Positions 36,199-45,442 of a DNA stretch of 64,000 nucleotides are shown piece by piece; positions within the stretch are counted from its first letter, which is position 1, and every line of letters starts with the position of its first letter. Origin of the DNA: Flavobacterium algicola. GTDB lineage: Bacteria; Bacteroidota; Bacteroidia; Flavobacteriales; Flavobacteriaceae. The stretch is from NCBI RefSeq assembly GCF_022399565.1, contig NZ_JAJTUT010000002.1, positions 558,001 through 622,000 of the forward strand, read 5' to 3'. The notes under the pieces were generated by a model that did no database searches, was not told the origin of the DNA, and worked only from the letters and a program-made list of their open reading frames with translations. Position numbers and translations under genes: made by a program.

Positions 36199-38016
36199 TT
36201 ACTGATATAAAACTGTTTTAGGTTTTGCCAACTCAAAATTTTGAAAGCCAAAATCAGTAGTTTCTATTGCATTTGTTTTAAACAAATGATCACCTTCAAA
36301 AGGTATTGTAGGGTAATACGATATAGAAATTTGAAAAGAGCTAAATACAAGAAAGTCATTACTAATGATGGCTCCCACACCCACTTTTGAATACACCTTT
36401 TTACTCGCCATATTATTTTTCACGCTTCCTAACATCGCTATAGAGTAATTAAAATAAGGATTTAGACGAAAGCCCCAAATGTTTTTTGGCGAATAGGTTT
36501 GCGTTTGAAATGTCAATAAAAATTTGTCTGATCCATAAATGGGACTGTTAAAACCTCTTAAACCACTTTCTTCATTAATAGTCAAGTAATCGGCATTAGA
36601 ATCCTTTCTATTGTTACCAAGTAGCATAACTGGTTTTATAAACTGTCTTATTTTCCATTTTCCTATTTCTAGTAAATTTGTGAAGTAATTAAACTGCAAA
36701 GAAAATGCGGTTTGTTCTGTATTAGAATGATTGAAATAGGTACCCATTTCAATATTTGTACTTAAATAGCCCCATTTGTAATATTTACCCAATGCAAATT
36801 GGCCACCTAAGTACGGCCTCCAAACATCATTTTTATGCTGGTAGCCAGCAGTTAATCCATAAATTCTACCGATAGGTACATCTTCGGTTACTCCATAATT
36901 AAAAATGTAATTGTCTTTGATAAATCGTCGGGTATTGGCTCCAATTCCTAGTAAGATTAATTTTTCATCATTATAAAAATCAATTGGGTCAAACGATTCA
37001 TTTGGCTTTTCGGAATAATTAATATTTAGATATCGTGCCGCTATAATTAAGTTTGAACTTTTGTTGTTTACTGTATCTCTAACAAAAACAGGAAAAGCTT
37101 TACCTACCCAAAAATCATGTGTACTATATTTAAAATTTTGCTTTTGATATTGAGAATCTATATTTTGCAAGGAATCTTTTCGAAATAGCTGTCCTACATA
37201 TATTCCACCTGCCCATTTGGCCAAGGGGGAATAAAAGGGTCGTTCGATTGAAATTCCTTTACTATAATAGTCATCCAGATCGGTAGTGTATTTGAAAACC
37301 GTGTTGACAAAACTATTTCTAATATTCGGTATCGTGTAGCTAATATCGTGTGCATCCTTGCCATCTGAAAATCTATTGGTAAAACGATAATCAAATTGCT
37401 GTCCCGTTCCGAAAAAGTTACGTTCTTTAAGACCAACTTTTACTTTGGAGCTAGACATTTGAAATTCTGGTACCGTCGTCCACGAATCTAAAACACGTAC
37501 ATTTACATCTATAGAATCTTTACCAATTAATTGTTCTGTTATTGTTACACGATTTGCAAAACGTTGTGCACGTATAAGACGTTCAGACTCATCGATGGCA
37601 ATGTCACTGTAAGGCGTATTTCTTTTAAATAATAGTACATTTTTGATAGCAAATGTCTTTGACTTTAAGTGCCAACTATTACCTACGCGTTGTTCCCACT
37701 TTTTGGGTGTTTTGAGAGAATCACTATCTGAATATCCGAAAGGATCAAGGGTTGTGATATTAATTTTTCTGATGATCTTACCATTATACCTTTTCGTATT
37801 TTTGATCACTTCACTTTTTGGTTTCTGTGGTTCAGATTCTACGGGTTCAAATATTATTTTATGTAAGAACTTGGTGAATTTTCTCTTTTTAGAATATAAT
37901 TGAATTTTTGTATACATGTCGATACTGTCCTTTTCTGTTTTCGTAGTTTGAGCATTCGAAAACGAAAAAAGCAATAAAAAGATGATGGGGATAATTGTTT
38001 TTTGACTCTGGAGCAT
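36199..38016 (-). CDS. Omp85/TamA-like outer membrane protein with POTRA-like domain
   Basis: 605 residues. A signal peptide (Ser-Phe-Ser-Asn-Ala-Gln) is followed by a soluble region with two POTRA-like segments (Lys-Ile-Asn-Ile-Thr-Thr-Leu-Asp-Pro-Phe-Gly; Ile-Asp-Glu-Ser-Glu-Arg-Leu-Ile-Arg-Ala-Gln-Arg-Phe). From about 195 there is a long beta-barrel rich in aromatic alternating strands (Asn-Phe-Phe-Gly-Thr-Gly-Gln-Gln-Phe), ending near the C-terminus. This architecture fits the BamA/TamA (Omp85) superfamily, but it is shorter than BamA and likely a lineage-specific member. It is probably the last gene of the minus-strand cluster starting at 41520, although a 119-base gap separates it from the MscS gene. 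Confidence 0.72.
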   Translation of the reverse strand: MLQSQKTIIPIIFLLLFSFSNAQTTKTEKDSIDMYTKIQLYSKKRKFTKFLHKIIFEPVESEPQKPKSEVIKNTKRYNGKIIRKINITTLDPFGYSDSDSLKTPKKWEQRVGNSWHLKSKTFAIKNVLLFKRNTPYSDIAIDESERLIRAQRFANRVTITEQLIGKDSIDVNVRVLDSWTTVPEFQMSSSKVKVGLKERNFFGTGQQFDYRFTNRFSDGKDAHDISYTIPNIRNSFVNTVFKYTTDLDDYYSKGISIERPFYSPLAKWAGGIYVGQLFRKDSLQNIDSQYQKQNFKYSTHDFWVGKAFPVFVRDTVNNKSSNLIIAARYLNINYSEKPNESFDPIDFYNDEKLILLGIGANTRRFIKDNYIFNYGVTEDVPIGRIYGLTAGYQHKNDVWRPYLGGQFALGKYYKWGYLSTNIEMGTYFNHSNTEQTAFSLQFNYFTNLLEIGKWKIRQFIKPVMLLGNNRKDSNADYLTINEESGLRGFNSPIYGSDKFLLTFQTQTYSPKNIWGFRLNPYFNYSIAMLGSVKNNMASKKVYSKVGVGAIISNDFLVFSSFQISISYYPTIPFEGDHLFKTNAIETTDFGFQNFELAKPKTVLYQ

Positions 38017-38135
38017 TCTATTTAAAATTGCTAAATAAAATCATACTGGTAATGATTTTTACTGTACTAGCTATTTTTTAAAGGTACAAATTTTATGGAA
38101 AGAAATATAAGGAACAGAAGTTTTAAGAATAGTAC

Positions 38136-38666
38136 TTAATCTACAAATTCTTTATCATCGAAATGATGCTTTAAAATGGAAATCCCTTTTTGAAAAATAA
38201 GATTGTTAGGGTAAACGATTATTTCACCTTCTCTTGTTTTCAGTGCGATGTGGAAAGCTTTTATGTCTTCAATTTCTGCGACTATTGGGAAGTCTTTATC
38301 GTGAATTTTTATTACATCTCCAATCTTAAAAGGAAATGAAAAAAACAAGATAATTCCAGCAGTAATATTACTCAAGATAGACCATTGCGCGACCATTGCA
38401 ACTCCAACAACAGTAGTAATAGATGATATTGCAATAATGATATCTCGGGCTTCAACACCCCAAATTAAAATCAAAGCCAAAACAGCTACTATATTGATTA
38501 ATAAATCTAAATATTTGATAACCAAATTAGTTCTATGTTCTATTCTATGGGTTGCTTTTGCAAATTTACGTACTGCCAAAGAAACGATGATTCTTGAGAC
38601 AATTACAGAAACGATAACAATGCCTGTAGATAAAACTTCTTGTGTTGTGAAATCAAATTTGTACAT
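38136..38666 (-). CDS. Small MscS-family mechanosensitive channel
   Basis: 176 residues with three hydrophobic helices (about 10-30, 50-68, 75-110). The last is the Gly/Ala-rich pore helix (Ser-Ser-Ile-Thr-Thr-Val-Val-Gly-Val-Ala-Met-Val-Ala-Gln), followed by the MscS beta domain (Phe-Pro-Phe-Lys-Ile-Gly-Asp-Val-Ile-Lys-Ile ... Val-Tyr-Pro-Asn-Asn). The large C-terminal cytoplasmic cage of E. coli MscS is absent, as in many Bacteroidetes members. It should act in the inner membrane as an osmotic safety valve. It follows maf with a 13-base gap. Confidence 0.88.
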   Translation of the reverse strand: MYKFDFTTQEVLSTGIVIVSVIVSRIIVSLAVRKFAKATHRIEHRTNLVIKYLDLLINIVAVLALILIWGVEARDIIIAISSITTVVGVAMVAQWSILSNITAGIILFFSFPFKIGDVIKIHDKDFPIVAEIEDIKAFHIALKTREGEIIVYPNNLIFQKGISILKHHFDDKEFVD

Positions 38667-38679
38667 AGTAATTAAGATT

Positions 38680-39264
38680 TTATTCTAAGGTACTTAAATA
38701 TTGGTATACTTTATCAACTGGCATTCCCATTACATTAGCATACGAACCTTCAATTTTAGAAACTCCTATAAATCCAATCCATTCTTGAATGCCATAAGAT
38801 CCTGCCTTATCAAAAGGTTTGAATTTTTCGATATAATAAAGAATGGCTTCATCACTCAAAGTATTAAATGTAACCTTGGTTTTTTCGCAAATCAAATGCG
38901 TTTTTTGATTGGATTTAAAACAAACAGAAGTAATAACTTCATGAGTAGCGTTTGACAATGATTTTAATATTCGAAAAGCATCTTCTTTATCTTTTGGTTT
39001 ACCTAAAGCGACATTGTTATGCCAGACAATTGTGTCACTAGTCACTAAAATTTCATCATCTTTCAGTGTTCCATCGAAAGCTGATGCTTTGAGTTGGGCT
39101 AAATAATTGGTAATCTCACCAGCTTTTAATTCTGGAGGAAATATTTCCTCGATTTCTTTCAGGCGGATTTCAAAATCTAACTCCAAATCTTTAAAAAATT
39201 GTTGACGTCTCGGTGAACCAGACGCTAGTATTAATTTGTATTTTTTTAAATTAGAATTATGCAT
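38680..39264 (-). CDS. maf: Maf-like nucleoside triphosphate pyrophosphatase
   Basis: 194 residues with the family signature Leu-Ala-Ser-Gly-Ser-Pro-Arg-Arg at the N-terminus, Ser-Asp-Thr-Ile-Val in the middle and Lys-Ala-Gly-Ser-Tyr-Gly-Ile-Gln later. Maf proteins hydrolyse dTTP, UTP or modified nucleotides to monophosphate and pyrophosphate. The YhdE subgroup acts on dTTP/UTP, and this protein looks closest to that one, though specificity is not proven. The start overlaps the preceding prenyltransferase gene by 8 bases. Confidence 0.92.
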   Translation of the reverse strand: MHNSNLKKYKLILASGSPRRQQFFKDLELDFEIRLKEIEEIFPPELKAGEITNYLAQLKASAFDGTLKDDEILVTSDTIVWHNNVALGKPKDKEDAFRILKSLSNATHEVITSVCFKSNQKTHLICEKTKVTFNTLSDEAILYYIEKFKPFDKAGSYGIQEWIGFIGVSKIEGSYANVMGMPVDKVYQYLSTLE

Positions 39265-40183
39265 TGTATTTTATGTTTAGATTCAGAATTACTATTGAAA
39301 GAATTCCTAAAAATAGAATTTGTTTTAACAAAGTACTCAAATAGTGAAATTCTTTTTGAGTTTTGGCTGTAGCTAACTTCGCTACAAATAAAAATAAGGG
39401 AGCTAGTATGAAAATCATGCTATAAAAAATAGCAAAATACAAGCGGAATGGAAATAGATATGTTTTTATGTAAATTATGATAAACACAATAGGCAGTATA
39501 CTCAAGGCCAATACTAAATTCTTTGTTCTTTTTAAACCAAAAATTATTGGCAATGTTTTCATTCCTTGTTTATAATCACCTTCAATATCCTCTAAATCTT
39601 TGACAATTTCTCTTAAAAAATTTATCATGAATGCATAGAAGGCATAATCTAAAAATATAGAAAATAAACTTCCCATTACGGATTTATTTTCTTGTGTAAC
39701 TATGGGATAAAGATCAAATATCCCTACAACTATTACACTTATAGCTAATAATAAAGCGACTACAAAATTACCAATAACAGCCATTTGTTTCAAGCTAGTT
39801 GCGTACATGTATAAAGTTGCAGCAATAAGAATAAACAAAGCAGCAAAATTAGGTTTACCTATAACATTGGCAAGATAAAAACCAATTCCTACTCCAGTGC
39901 AGTTCAATACAACATAAATATAATAGGCAGTTTGTTCTGAAATTGATTTCCCTACGATTAGATTTTGTGGTTTGTTTATCCTATCTGTTTCTTGATCCAT
40001 TATATTGTTAATCACATATCCGGCGGCAGCAATTAAAACAGTACTCAGAACCAACAAAATGAATTGCCAATCTTGCAACGCTAACGAAATTTTTTGAAGA
40101 TTTAAAAAGCCATATCTGAAAAGTAACTGCATTAATGCAAGCATGATCAGATTTTTATAGCGTATTAATTTTAAGAAATTCAT
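39257..40183 (-). CDS. UbiA-family prenyltransferase (geranylgeranylglycerol-phosphate geranylgeranyltransferase type)
   Basis: 308 residues with about eight or nine membrane helices. The first aspartate-rich motif is Asn-Asn-Ile-Met-Asp-Gln-Glu-Thr-Asp-Arg-Ile-Asn-Lys-Pro, and the second lies in Glu-Asp-Ile-Glu-Gly-Asp. UbiA enzymes transfer a prenyl chain from its diphosphate to an acceptor in the membrane. In Flavobacteria this clade is usually annotated as a geranylgeranylglycerol-phosphate synthase homologue, but the acceptor is unproven. It is in the same run as kdsC and maf. Confidence 0.82.
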   Translation of the reverse strand: MNFLKLIRYKNLIMLALMQLLFRYGFLNLQKISLALQDWQFILLVLSTVLIAAAGYVINNIMDQETDRINKPQNLIVGKSISEQTAYYIYVVLNCTGVGIGFYLANVIGKPNFAALFILIAATLYMYATSLKQMAVIGNFVVALLLAISVIVVGIFDLYPIVTQENKSVMGSLFSIFLDYAFYAFMINFLREIVKDLEDIEGDYKQGMKTLPIIFGLKRTKNLVLALSILPIVFIIIYIKTYLFPFRLYFAIFYSMIFILAPLFLFVAKLATAKTQKEFHYLSTLLKQILFLGILSIVILNLNIKYNA

Positions 40184-40235
40184 TGCAGTATATTAAGGGT
40201 TTGTTGTCGAGATGATTATCTTTTTTTGAGATATA

Positions 40236-40763
40236 CTAATTATTATTTCCCTCAAAATTTTCCATCCATTTGCCTTGTACTTTAAGCACTTGCTCAATTA
40301 CATCGCGAACAGCACCTTTTCCTCCATTTTTATGCGAAATGTATTTTGAAATATTTTTAATTTCGGCACAAGCATCTTGTGGACAAGTAGCTAATCCAAC
40401 CAATTTCATTACATGAAAATCAGGAATATCATCACCCATGTATACGACTTGTTCATGTTTTATATTGTATAATTTAGCATATACCTCAAAAGTTTCAACT
40501 TTATTCGGAGCTCCTAAATGGATATCATTAATGCCCAAGTTTTTTAATCGAATGCGAACGCCTTCATTTTTACCACCAGATATAATGCAAACATTATAAC
40601 CTTTGTCAATGGCAGTCTTCATAGCATAACCATCTTTAATATTCATTGTTCTGTGCATTTCACCATCATTGGCAATAAATACAGAACCATCTGTTAATAC
40701 ACCATCCACATCAAATACAAATGTGGTAATATCATTCATTATTTCTTTATAACTTTTTGCCAT
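40236..40763 (-). CDS. kdsC: 3-deoxy-D-manno-octulosonate-8-phosphate phosphatase (HAD family, KdsC-like)
   Basis: 175 residues, a typical KdsC length. HAD motif I is Phe-Asp-Val-Asp-Gly-Val-Leu-Thr-Asp-Gly, motif II lies in Ile-Ser-Gly-Gly-Lys, and motif III/IV is Tyr-Met-Gly-Asp-Asp-Ile-Pro-Asp. KdsC removes phosphate from Kdo-8-phosphate in lipopolysaccharide core synthesis. There is no cap domain, as expected for this tetrameric subclass. It overlaps the upstream DUF2520 gene by 17 bases. Confidence 0.9.
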   Translation of the reverse strand: MAKSYKEIMNDITTFVFDVDGVLTDGSVFIANDGEMHRTMNIKDGYAMKTAIDKGYNVCIISGGKNEGVRIRLKNLGINDIHLGAPNKVETFEVYAKLYNIKHEQVVYMGDDIPDFHVMKLVGLATCPQDACAEIKNISKYISHKNGGKGAVRDVIEQVLKVQGKWMENFEGNNN

Positions 40764-41520
40764 TATCTTGAATCGATTGTGTTAGAATTTTATATAATTG
40801 TTTTTGCTTTGTATCTGTAAGTAACGCTTCGTGAGCCGTAATTGTTGCCGAATCATTTCTCACTGCTGGGCCGGTTTGGGCTTGATGTGGAGAAAGAGTA
40901 GTGATTTTGGATGCCGTTTCCTGAATTAATGGATGCAATATTTCAAAAGGTAGATTATGATCGTTGCATATTTGTTCACCAATTTGGTACAAGTGATTTG
41001 TAAAATTATTCACAAATACAGCCGCTACATGCAATGATTTTCGTTGCTCTGAATTGATATTTGCTGCTTTGTTCGAAATAAATTTGGCAACAAGCTCGAC
41101 TATTTTATAATCAGCTTCATTTTCAGTTTCCAGGCAGATCGGAATTCCATTAAAATCTACTTTTTTACCTTTCGTGAAAGTTTGCAAAGGATAAAAAACA
41201 CCTTTTCTGTTTTTTGAAGGTATAGTGTTCATTGGCATTGCACCAGAGGTATGAACTACAAGTTTGTCTTCGAATGGTAGCTGTGATGCAACTGTATGTA
41301 TTGCATTATCTGATACTGCAATGATATAAATGTCTGCCTCTTTTAAATTATTGAAATCTGAAGTTACAGCATCAATAGGTAATAAATGTAAAAGGTGATT
41401 TGGATTACGTGCATATGCCTGCAGAAACTGAACTGATTTGCCTGACTTTGCAGCCTCTTGAAACGCCACAATCAAATGTTGTGCAAGATTTCCAGAACCA
41501 ATTATTACTACTTTTACCAT
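40747..41520 (-). CDS. Rossmann-like/DUF2520 domain protein
   Basis: 257 residues. The N-terminal dinucleotide-binding motif is Val-Val-Ile-Ile-Gly-Ser-Gly-Asn-Leu-Ala, and the second half is helical with Ala-Ala-Val-Phe-Val-Asn-Asn-Phe and Thr-Gly-Pro-Ala-Val-Arg-Asn-Asp. The architecture resembles pyrroline-5-carboxylate or ketopantoate reductases, and this combination (F420-oxidoreductase-like N-terminus plus DUF2520) is conserved without a firmly assigned substrate. It is the first gene of the minus-strand cluster. Confidence 0.88.
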   Translation of the reverse strand: MVKVVIIGSGNLAQHLIVAFQEAAKSGKSVQFLQAYARNPNHLLHLLPIDAVTSDFNNLKEADIYIIAVSDNAIHTVASQLPFEDKLVVHTSGAMPMNTIPSKNRKGVFYPLQTFTKGKKVDFNGIPICLETENEADYKIVELVAKFISNKAANINSEQRKSLHVAAVFVNNFTNHLYQIGEQICNDHNLPFEILHPLIQETASKITTLSPHQAQTGPAVRNDSATITAHEALLTDTKQKQLYKILTQSIQDNGKKL

Positions 41521-41731
41521 TCTGCAAAATTAGCAAAAAAAAGTGGTTGTAGTCCTATAGATCCTAATAGCTTGCCTTAAAAAATGAAATCTGAATTGAC
41601 CTATTTTTTTTATAATTGCCTAAAAGTTATTCAATCAATGTTTTATGTTATAGTCGAACATAATTGAGGATTGATGACTCAGTGGACTATTAGCTAAATT
41701 TGCAAAATTGTCTCTTCTAATCATGACATAT

Positions 41732-41771
41732 AAAAAGAGTTCTATTACCAATGCAAATAGAACTCTTTTTT
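41732..41771 (-). terminator. Terminator after the PLP-enzyme gene
   Basis: AAAAAGAGTTCTATT pairs with AATAGAACTCTTTTT around a 9-base loop. T runs on both strands make it bidirectional. It lies 21 bases beyond the stop at 41793. Confidence 0.85.
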
Positions 41772-41792
41772 AATAACTATAAAATACAGCAG

Positions 41793-43865
41793 TTAATCTA
41801 ACAATTCAGAATTGCTTAGAATTAATTCTATTTTCTTTATTGTAGTTGTAATCTGGGTCATTTGTAGTTCGATATTTCTAAAAAACAAACTAATATCTCT
41901 ATTCACCCAACTTTCAGAGATTACTCTCGCACCCAAACTAATTCTTAAAACAGCACTTTCTAGATCATTCGTATAAATCACATTTACAGCCTGCCCAATA
42001 TGACACTTTTGAGCTGCCAGTCTAATTATTTCTATTGAAGAATCTTCAAACTGTTTTGATAAATCAGAATTCAAAAGGGTATATAATTTTTTAACTTTTT
42101 CTACTGGTAAGGCTCCTTTATTATTCAGTATAAAAAACGGAAAAATAGTGCGTATATTTCGTATTCCAAACTCCTTACTATTGTAGCTTTTCGCCCTAGT
42201 TTCATCACCATATATTGGCTCTAGGAAAATGGCATCTTTTATAGAATCATCTATAAAATTGCAAAACATCTCAATTCCCATATTTCGATACAAAATAGGT
42301 GTTTTGTGGTATCTAGTCATTTCGACAATTGCAGCATTCCAGCGCATGTACGATCCGTAATTGAAACCTTCGGATAATTTATTCGCACAAAACCATGAAG
42401 TCGGCCAGTCCGAATGGTTGTAATATTGAGTCAAACCTTCGGGAACATTATTTTGAATAGACTGTACTACCTTATTAACGCTTTTTGGTAATAATAACGC
42501 ACCAGAATAGGGTGGTCCTGTAAAAAACTTACTTCCGGTAATAGTGACGATATAGCCTTTGTTCAAATAATTTTGTATGTCTTTGGGATCTAAACGTAAT
42601 TGCGACCCATCAACAACAATCTGAATCGATAAGTCTTCTATTGCATTAAGTTTGGTTATAAGATCATCAGTAGGGGATTGGTATCCTAATTTTGATTGAT
42701 CGATAGTGTGTAAAACTACATGTCTACCTTGAGCATTTGTTTTGGCTACTGCATTATAAACTTCCTCATCCACTTGGGCCGATGTTTTTAAGGCACCTTT
42801 TGCATCTCTAAATGGAATTTTTATCAAATCAACATCTCTAAAACCTTTGATTCGTTCGCCTTTTACTATTGGTATATTTAAAGCAGTTGTCGTCTCAAAG
42901 TGACATCCTTGCAATGCCGAAGCAACACCGCTACCTGTTTCATCTGAAGCGACTAAAATATGTGTAATTTCTTTGTCGGAAATAATCTGAGTTATAGCAG
43001 CTATTTGAAGCGCAGAATCTGTACCAGAAGGCGAAAAAATTATTTCAGACTCTTCGCTTAATTTAAATATTTTTCGAAGGTTGCTTTTCAACAATTCAGA
43101 AAATTCGATAGTGGTTTTTTTGAATCCCTTTTTTAGACTGTTCTTAATTAAAATGCTCCTAACTTTATCAGTTTTGTCATAAGCAAAATTAGAAACACTC
43201 GATGCCGTTGACGAGGCAAAAGTATAGGCTTCTGGTCTTGGAAATGGACGGCATCCGTACTTATTCAGTAACTGAATTTCGTCAATATTCAACCTCATGT
43301 CTCCTCCGGACATTAATAAATATTCTGTAGGTTTTGCTAAGTTTTCGACAATAGGTTTCCAAGAATCCTTAAAAACACTATTTGAGGTGTCTAATTTATG
43401 ATAAGACTGAATTTCTTTATTTTTAAGGATTGCATCAGTATTTAAATCCGAATCACTTTTAATGAGATTCACCAAAAAATCATCTAGATTTTCTAATTTT
43501 TCTTTATCATTTTTAGGCAGTAAATTATAAAAAATACGTGTAACCTCAAGCGCTGCTAGATCACATAATGTAGCATCTTCTTTTTCATTGTTTACAGCTT
43601 TATACCAAAGCTGCCATTCGATACCATATCTTAAATAAACCAGGGCCAAAATAGGTTTATCCAAAAAAGACGATCCTATTATTATGGATTTGTTGGGAAC
43701 AATTCTAAATATAGTTGGCTCACTAGTAGAGGTGATAATATTGATATTGTTTATTTTGGGAACAGTATTGAACCTTTTTAAAATGCGAACTAGATAGTTG
43801 ACATTCTCTTTTTCGAATAAACTAGATCTTTTATATTGATTCTCAATTAGAATGTTATTTGTCAT
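41793..43865 (-). CDS. Large PLP-dependent enzyme, aminotransferase class V-like, with N-terminal extension
   Basis: 690 residues. A fold-type I PLP domain occupies about 205-600. It has the cofactor-binding Ser-Pro-Ser-Gly-Thr-Asp-Ser-Ala, Asp-Gly-Ser-Gln-Leu-Arg and the likely Schiff-base lysine in Thr-Gly-Ser-Lys-Phe-Phe-Thr-Gly-Pro-Pro (about residue 445). The first 180 residues are an extra domain that I do not recognise, and the last 80 are helical. No gene for a pathway partner adjoins it: it is flanked by a terminator and a 1 kb gap. It could be an aminotransferase, desulfurase or decarboxylase. The extra domain suggests a specialised biosynthetic substrate, but that is a guess. Confidence 0.75.
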   Translation of the reverse strand: MTNNILIENQYKRSSLFEKENVNYLVRILKRFNTVPKINNINIITSTSEPTIFRIVPNKSIIIGSSFLDKPILALVYLRYGIEWQLWYKAVNNEKEDATLCDLAALEVTRIFYNLLPKNDKEKLENLDDFLVNLIKSDSDLNTDAILKNKEIQSYHKLDTSNSVFKDSWKPIVENLAKPTEYLLMSGGDMRLNIDEIQLLNKYGCRPFPRPEAYTFASSTASSVSNFAYDKTDKVRSILIKNSLKKGFKKTTIEFSELLKSNLRKIFKLSEESEIIFSPSGTDSALQIAAITQIISDKEITHILVASDETGSGVASALQGCHFETTTALNIPIVKGERIKGFRDVDLIKIPFRDAKGALKTSAQVDEEVYNAVAKTNAQGRHVVLHTIDQSKLGYQSPTDDLITKLNAIEDLSIQIVVDGSQLRLDPKDIQNYLNKGYIVTITGSKFFTGPPYSGALLLPKSVNKVVQSIQNNVPEGLTQYYNHSDWPTSWFCANKLSEGFNYGSYMRWNAAIVEMTRYHKTPILYRNMGIEMFCNFIDDSIKDAIFLEPIYGDETRAKSYNSKEFGIRNIRTIFPFFILNNKGALPVEKVKKLYTLLNSDLSKQFEDSSIEIIRLAAQKCHIGQAVNVIYTNDLESAVLRISLGARVISESWVNRDISLFFRNIELQMTQITTTIKKIELILSNSELLD

Positions 43866-44466
43866 ATGTGGTATATTTTAAAACGTTCCATAGAACGGCA
43901 ATCTTCTGCGGTAGGATAAAATCTCCGTACCATAATTGTTGTAAATTATAGAGTTAGGTTTATAATTTCTTATTAAATATTTGGGTGTAATTTACTAATT
44001 TAAATTTACTATTTGAGGATAAAAACAGCAGGAGCAGGGTAATAATCTGTAAAATGTTTAATGGATAAACAATTCGATAATTTTTAGCCAACTATTCTGA
44101 TAAGTAAATTAACAATTATAATCGAATTGCTCTCTATAATTATAGTTTAATTTATACTATTTATTACTATAAAGTAAATAGCAAACCTATTAATATTGAC
44201 CTTTTTTTATAGCAGATAATGCCGTTTCTGTTTTAATTCTAGAACGGATTTTTTACCAAAATATCAAATGCTAGATAATTGACTATCTTATTGGTTCCAT
44301 TTGCCAAAATATCGCTCATACAGCCAATAGTAAAGGTGGATTTTTGTTTCAAAAACGTTTTGAATAATAAAAAGTGAATCGTGTTACTTGATATGTAAAT
44401 GGACTCCATGTATTTGTTTTGGTAGTTGAGAGAAGAAGTTATGCAGAACCACTAATTTTCTTAGTT
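43866..44466. other. Intergenic stretch, no gene seen
   Basis: 600 A+T-rich bases upstream of the PLP-enzyme gene. I found no readable frame, no clear hairpin and no known motif, apart from presumably its promoter. Confidence 0.5.
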
Positions 44467-44595
44467 TTATATAAATACTTTGTCAATAGCATTGTTATAA
44501 TCAGCAGCTGTTTCAATAAGAAAACTTTCTTTTTCAAGTGATTCTTTACTATTGTTTAATAGCTGTGGCTCGTCTTCGATAATTAAAATCTTCAT
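44467..44595 (-). pseudogene. Fragment of a response regulator receiver domain
   Basis: 42 codons from ATG 44595: Met-Lys-Ile-Leu-Ile-Ile-Glu-Asp-Glu-Pro ... Ala-Ala-Asp-Tyr-Asn-Asn-Ala, then stop. This is the first beta-alpha-beta of an OmpR-type receiver, with the acidic pair intact and the phosphorylatable Asp and the rest missing. No DNA-binding part or kinase gene is nearby, so it is a remnant of a deleted two-component system. Confidence 0.65.
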
Positions 44596-44860
44596 CTTGC
44601 AAAATTACACAACAAACGGGAAAGAAATGGGAATTGTCAGCGTTTTTGGCTGAGCTGAAAAATCGCATTCAGTTTAATATAATAATATTGAAATTAGATA
44701 CATCTAATCCCATAGGATATGCTGTCATTCGAATACTAACTGCCTAACTTTTATAAAAAAAATAAAAATTTAAAGAGGTCTAATTTTCTATAGAAATAGA
44801 ATGTCTTACTGTGATTTTTATGTAATTAAATTAGAGTTCATAGTAAGACATATTAGATTT
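44596..44860. other. Intergenic stretch, no gene seen
   Basis: 265 bases separate the receiver fragment from the Crp/Fnr gene's 3' end. The pair AGTAAGACA near 44840 and TGTCTTACT near 44800 is a weak inverted repeat that could terminate the Crp/Fnr transcript. Confidence 0.4.
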
Positions 44861-45442
44861 TCACAATAGAATCTTAGCTTTTAATCTACTCAATGTTTCT
44901 TGTGATATATTTATGTAAGAGGCAACTATTTTGTTTGGTAGGCGTTTTACAATATTTGGATTTATTTTAAAAAGTTGTTTGTATCTCTCTGTTGCATCGA
45001 GAGCGGTAAACGAAATTAATCGTTTTGCATTATTGACATAAGCCTTTTCTAAATAGATGTTATAAAAATCCTTCCAATTAGGAATTATTGTCATAAGGTG
45101 TCTAAAGTTGTCGTGAGTAATGTATAAAAGTTCGCTGTCTTCAATAACCTGAATGGTTTCTTTTGCAGGTTCATTGGTTATGAAACTAACAAACTCAGTA
45201 GCAAATTGATTTTCAAATGCTATGTAACGCGTAATGTCTCTACCTTCCTCATCAATGTAAAAGAATCTTAGGCACCCTTTCTTTACGAAATAACTAACTT
45301 GACTATTTTTACCATTTGATAGTAAAATTTCATTTTTGCCTTTTTTAATGGCTTTGAAATAAGACAATACGATTTTTAATTCTTCTTCCTCAATGTTGAT
45401 ATTCTTTCTTATGTAATTTGTAAGCTCAATATAATTTATCAT
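44861..45442 (-). CDS. Crp/Fnr-family transcriptional regulator
   Basis: 193 residues. A cyclic-nucleotide-binding-like beta roll occupies about 20-120 (Tyr-Phe-Val-Lys-Lys-Gly-Cys-Leu-Arg-Phe-Phe; Ala-Phe-Glu-Asn-Gln-Phe). A C-terminal helix-turn-helix follows (Ile-Val-Ala-Ser-Tyr-Ile-Asn-Ile-Ser-Gln-Glu-Thr-Leu-Ser-Arg), ending only a few residues later. This is the short form common in Bacteroidetes; cAMP-binding residues are not conserved. It starts right after the ribB stop codon, so the two are co-transcribed, and the regulator may control ribB or respond to the same signal. Confidence 0.88.
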   Translation of the reverse strand: MINYIELTNYIRKNINIEEEELKIVLSYFKAIKKGKNEILLSNGKNSQVSYFVKKGCLRFFYIDEEGRDITRYIAFENQFATEFVSFITNEPAKETIQVIEDSELLYITHDNFRHLMTIIPNWKDFYNIYLEKAYVNNAKRLISFTALDATERYKQLFKINPNIVKRLPNKIVASYINISQETLSRLKAKILL

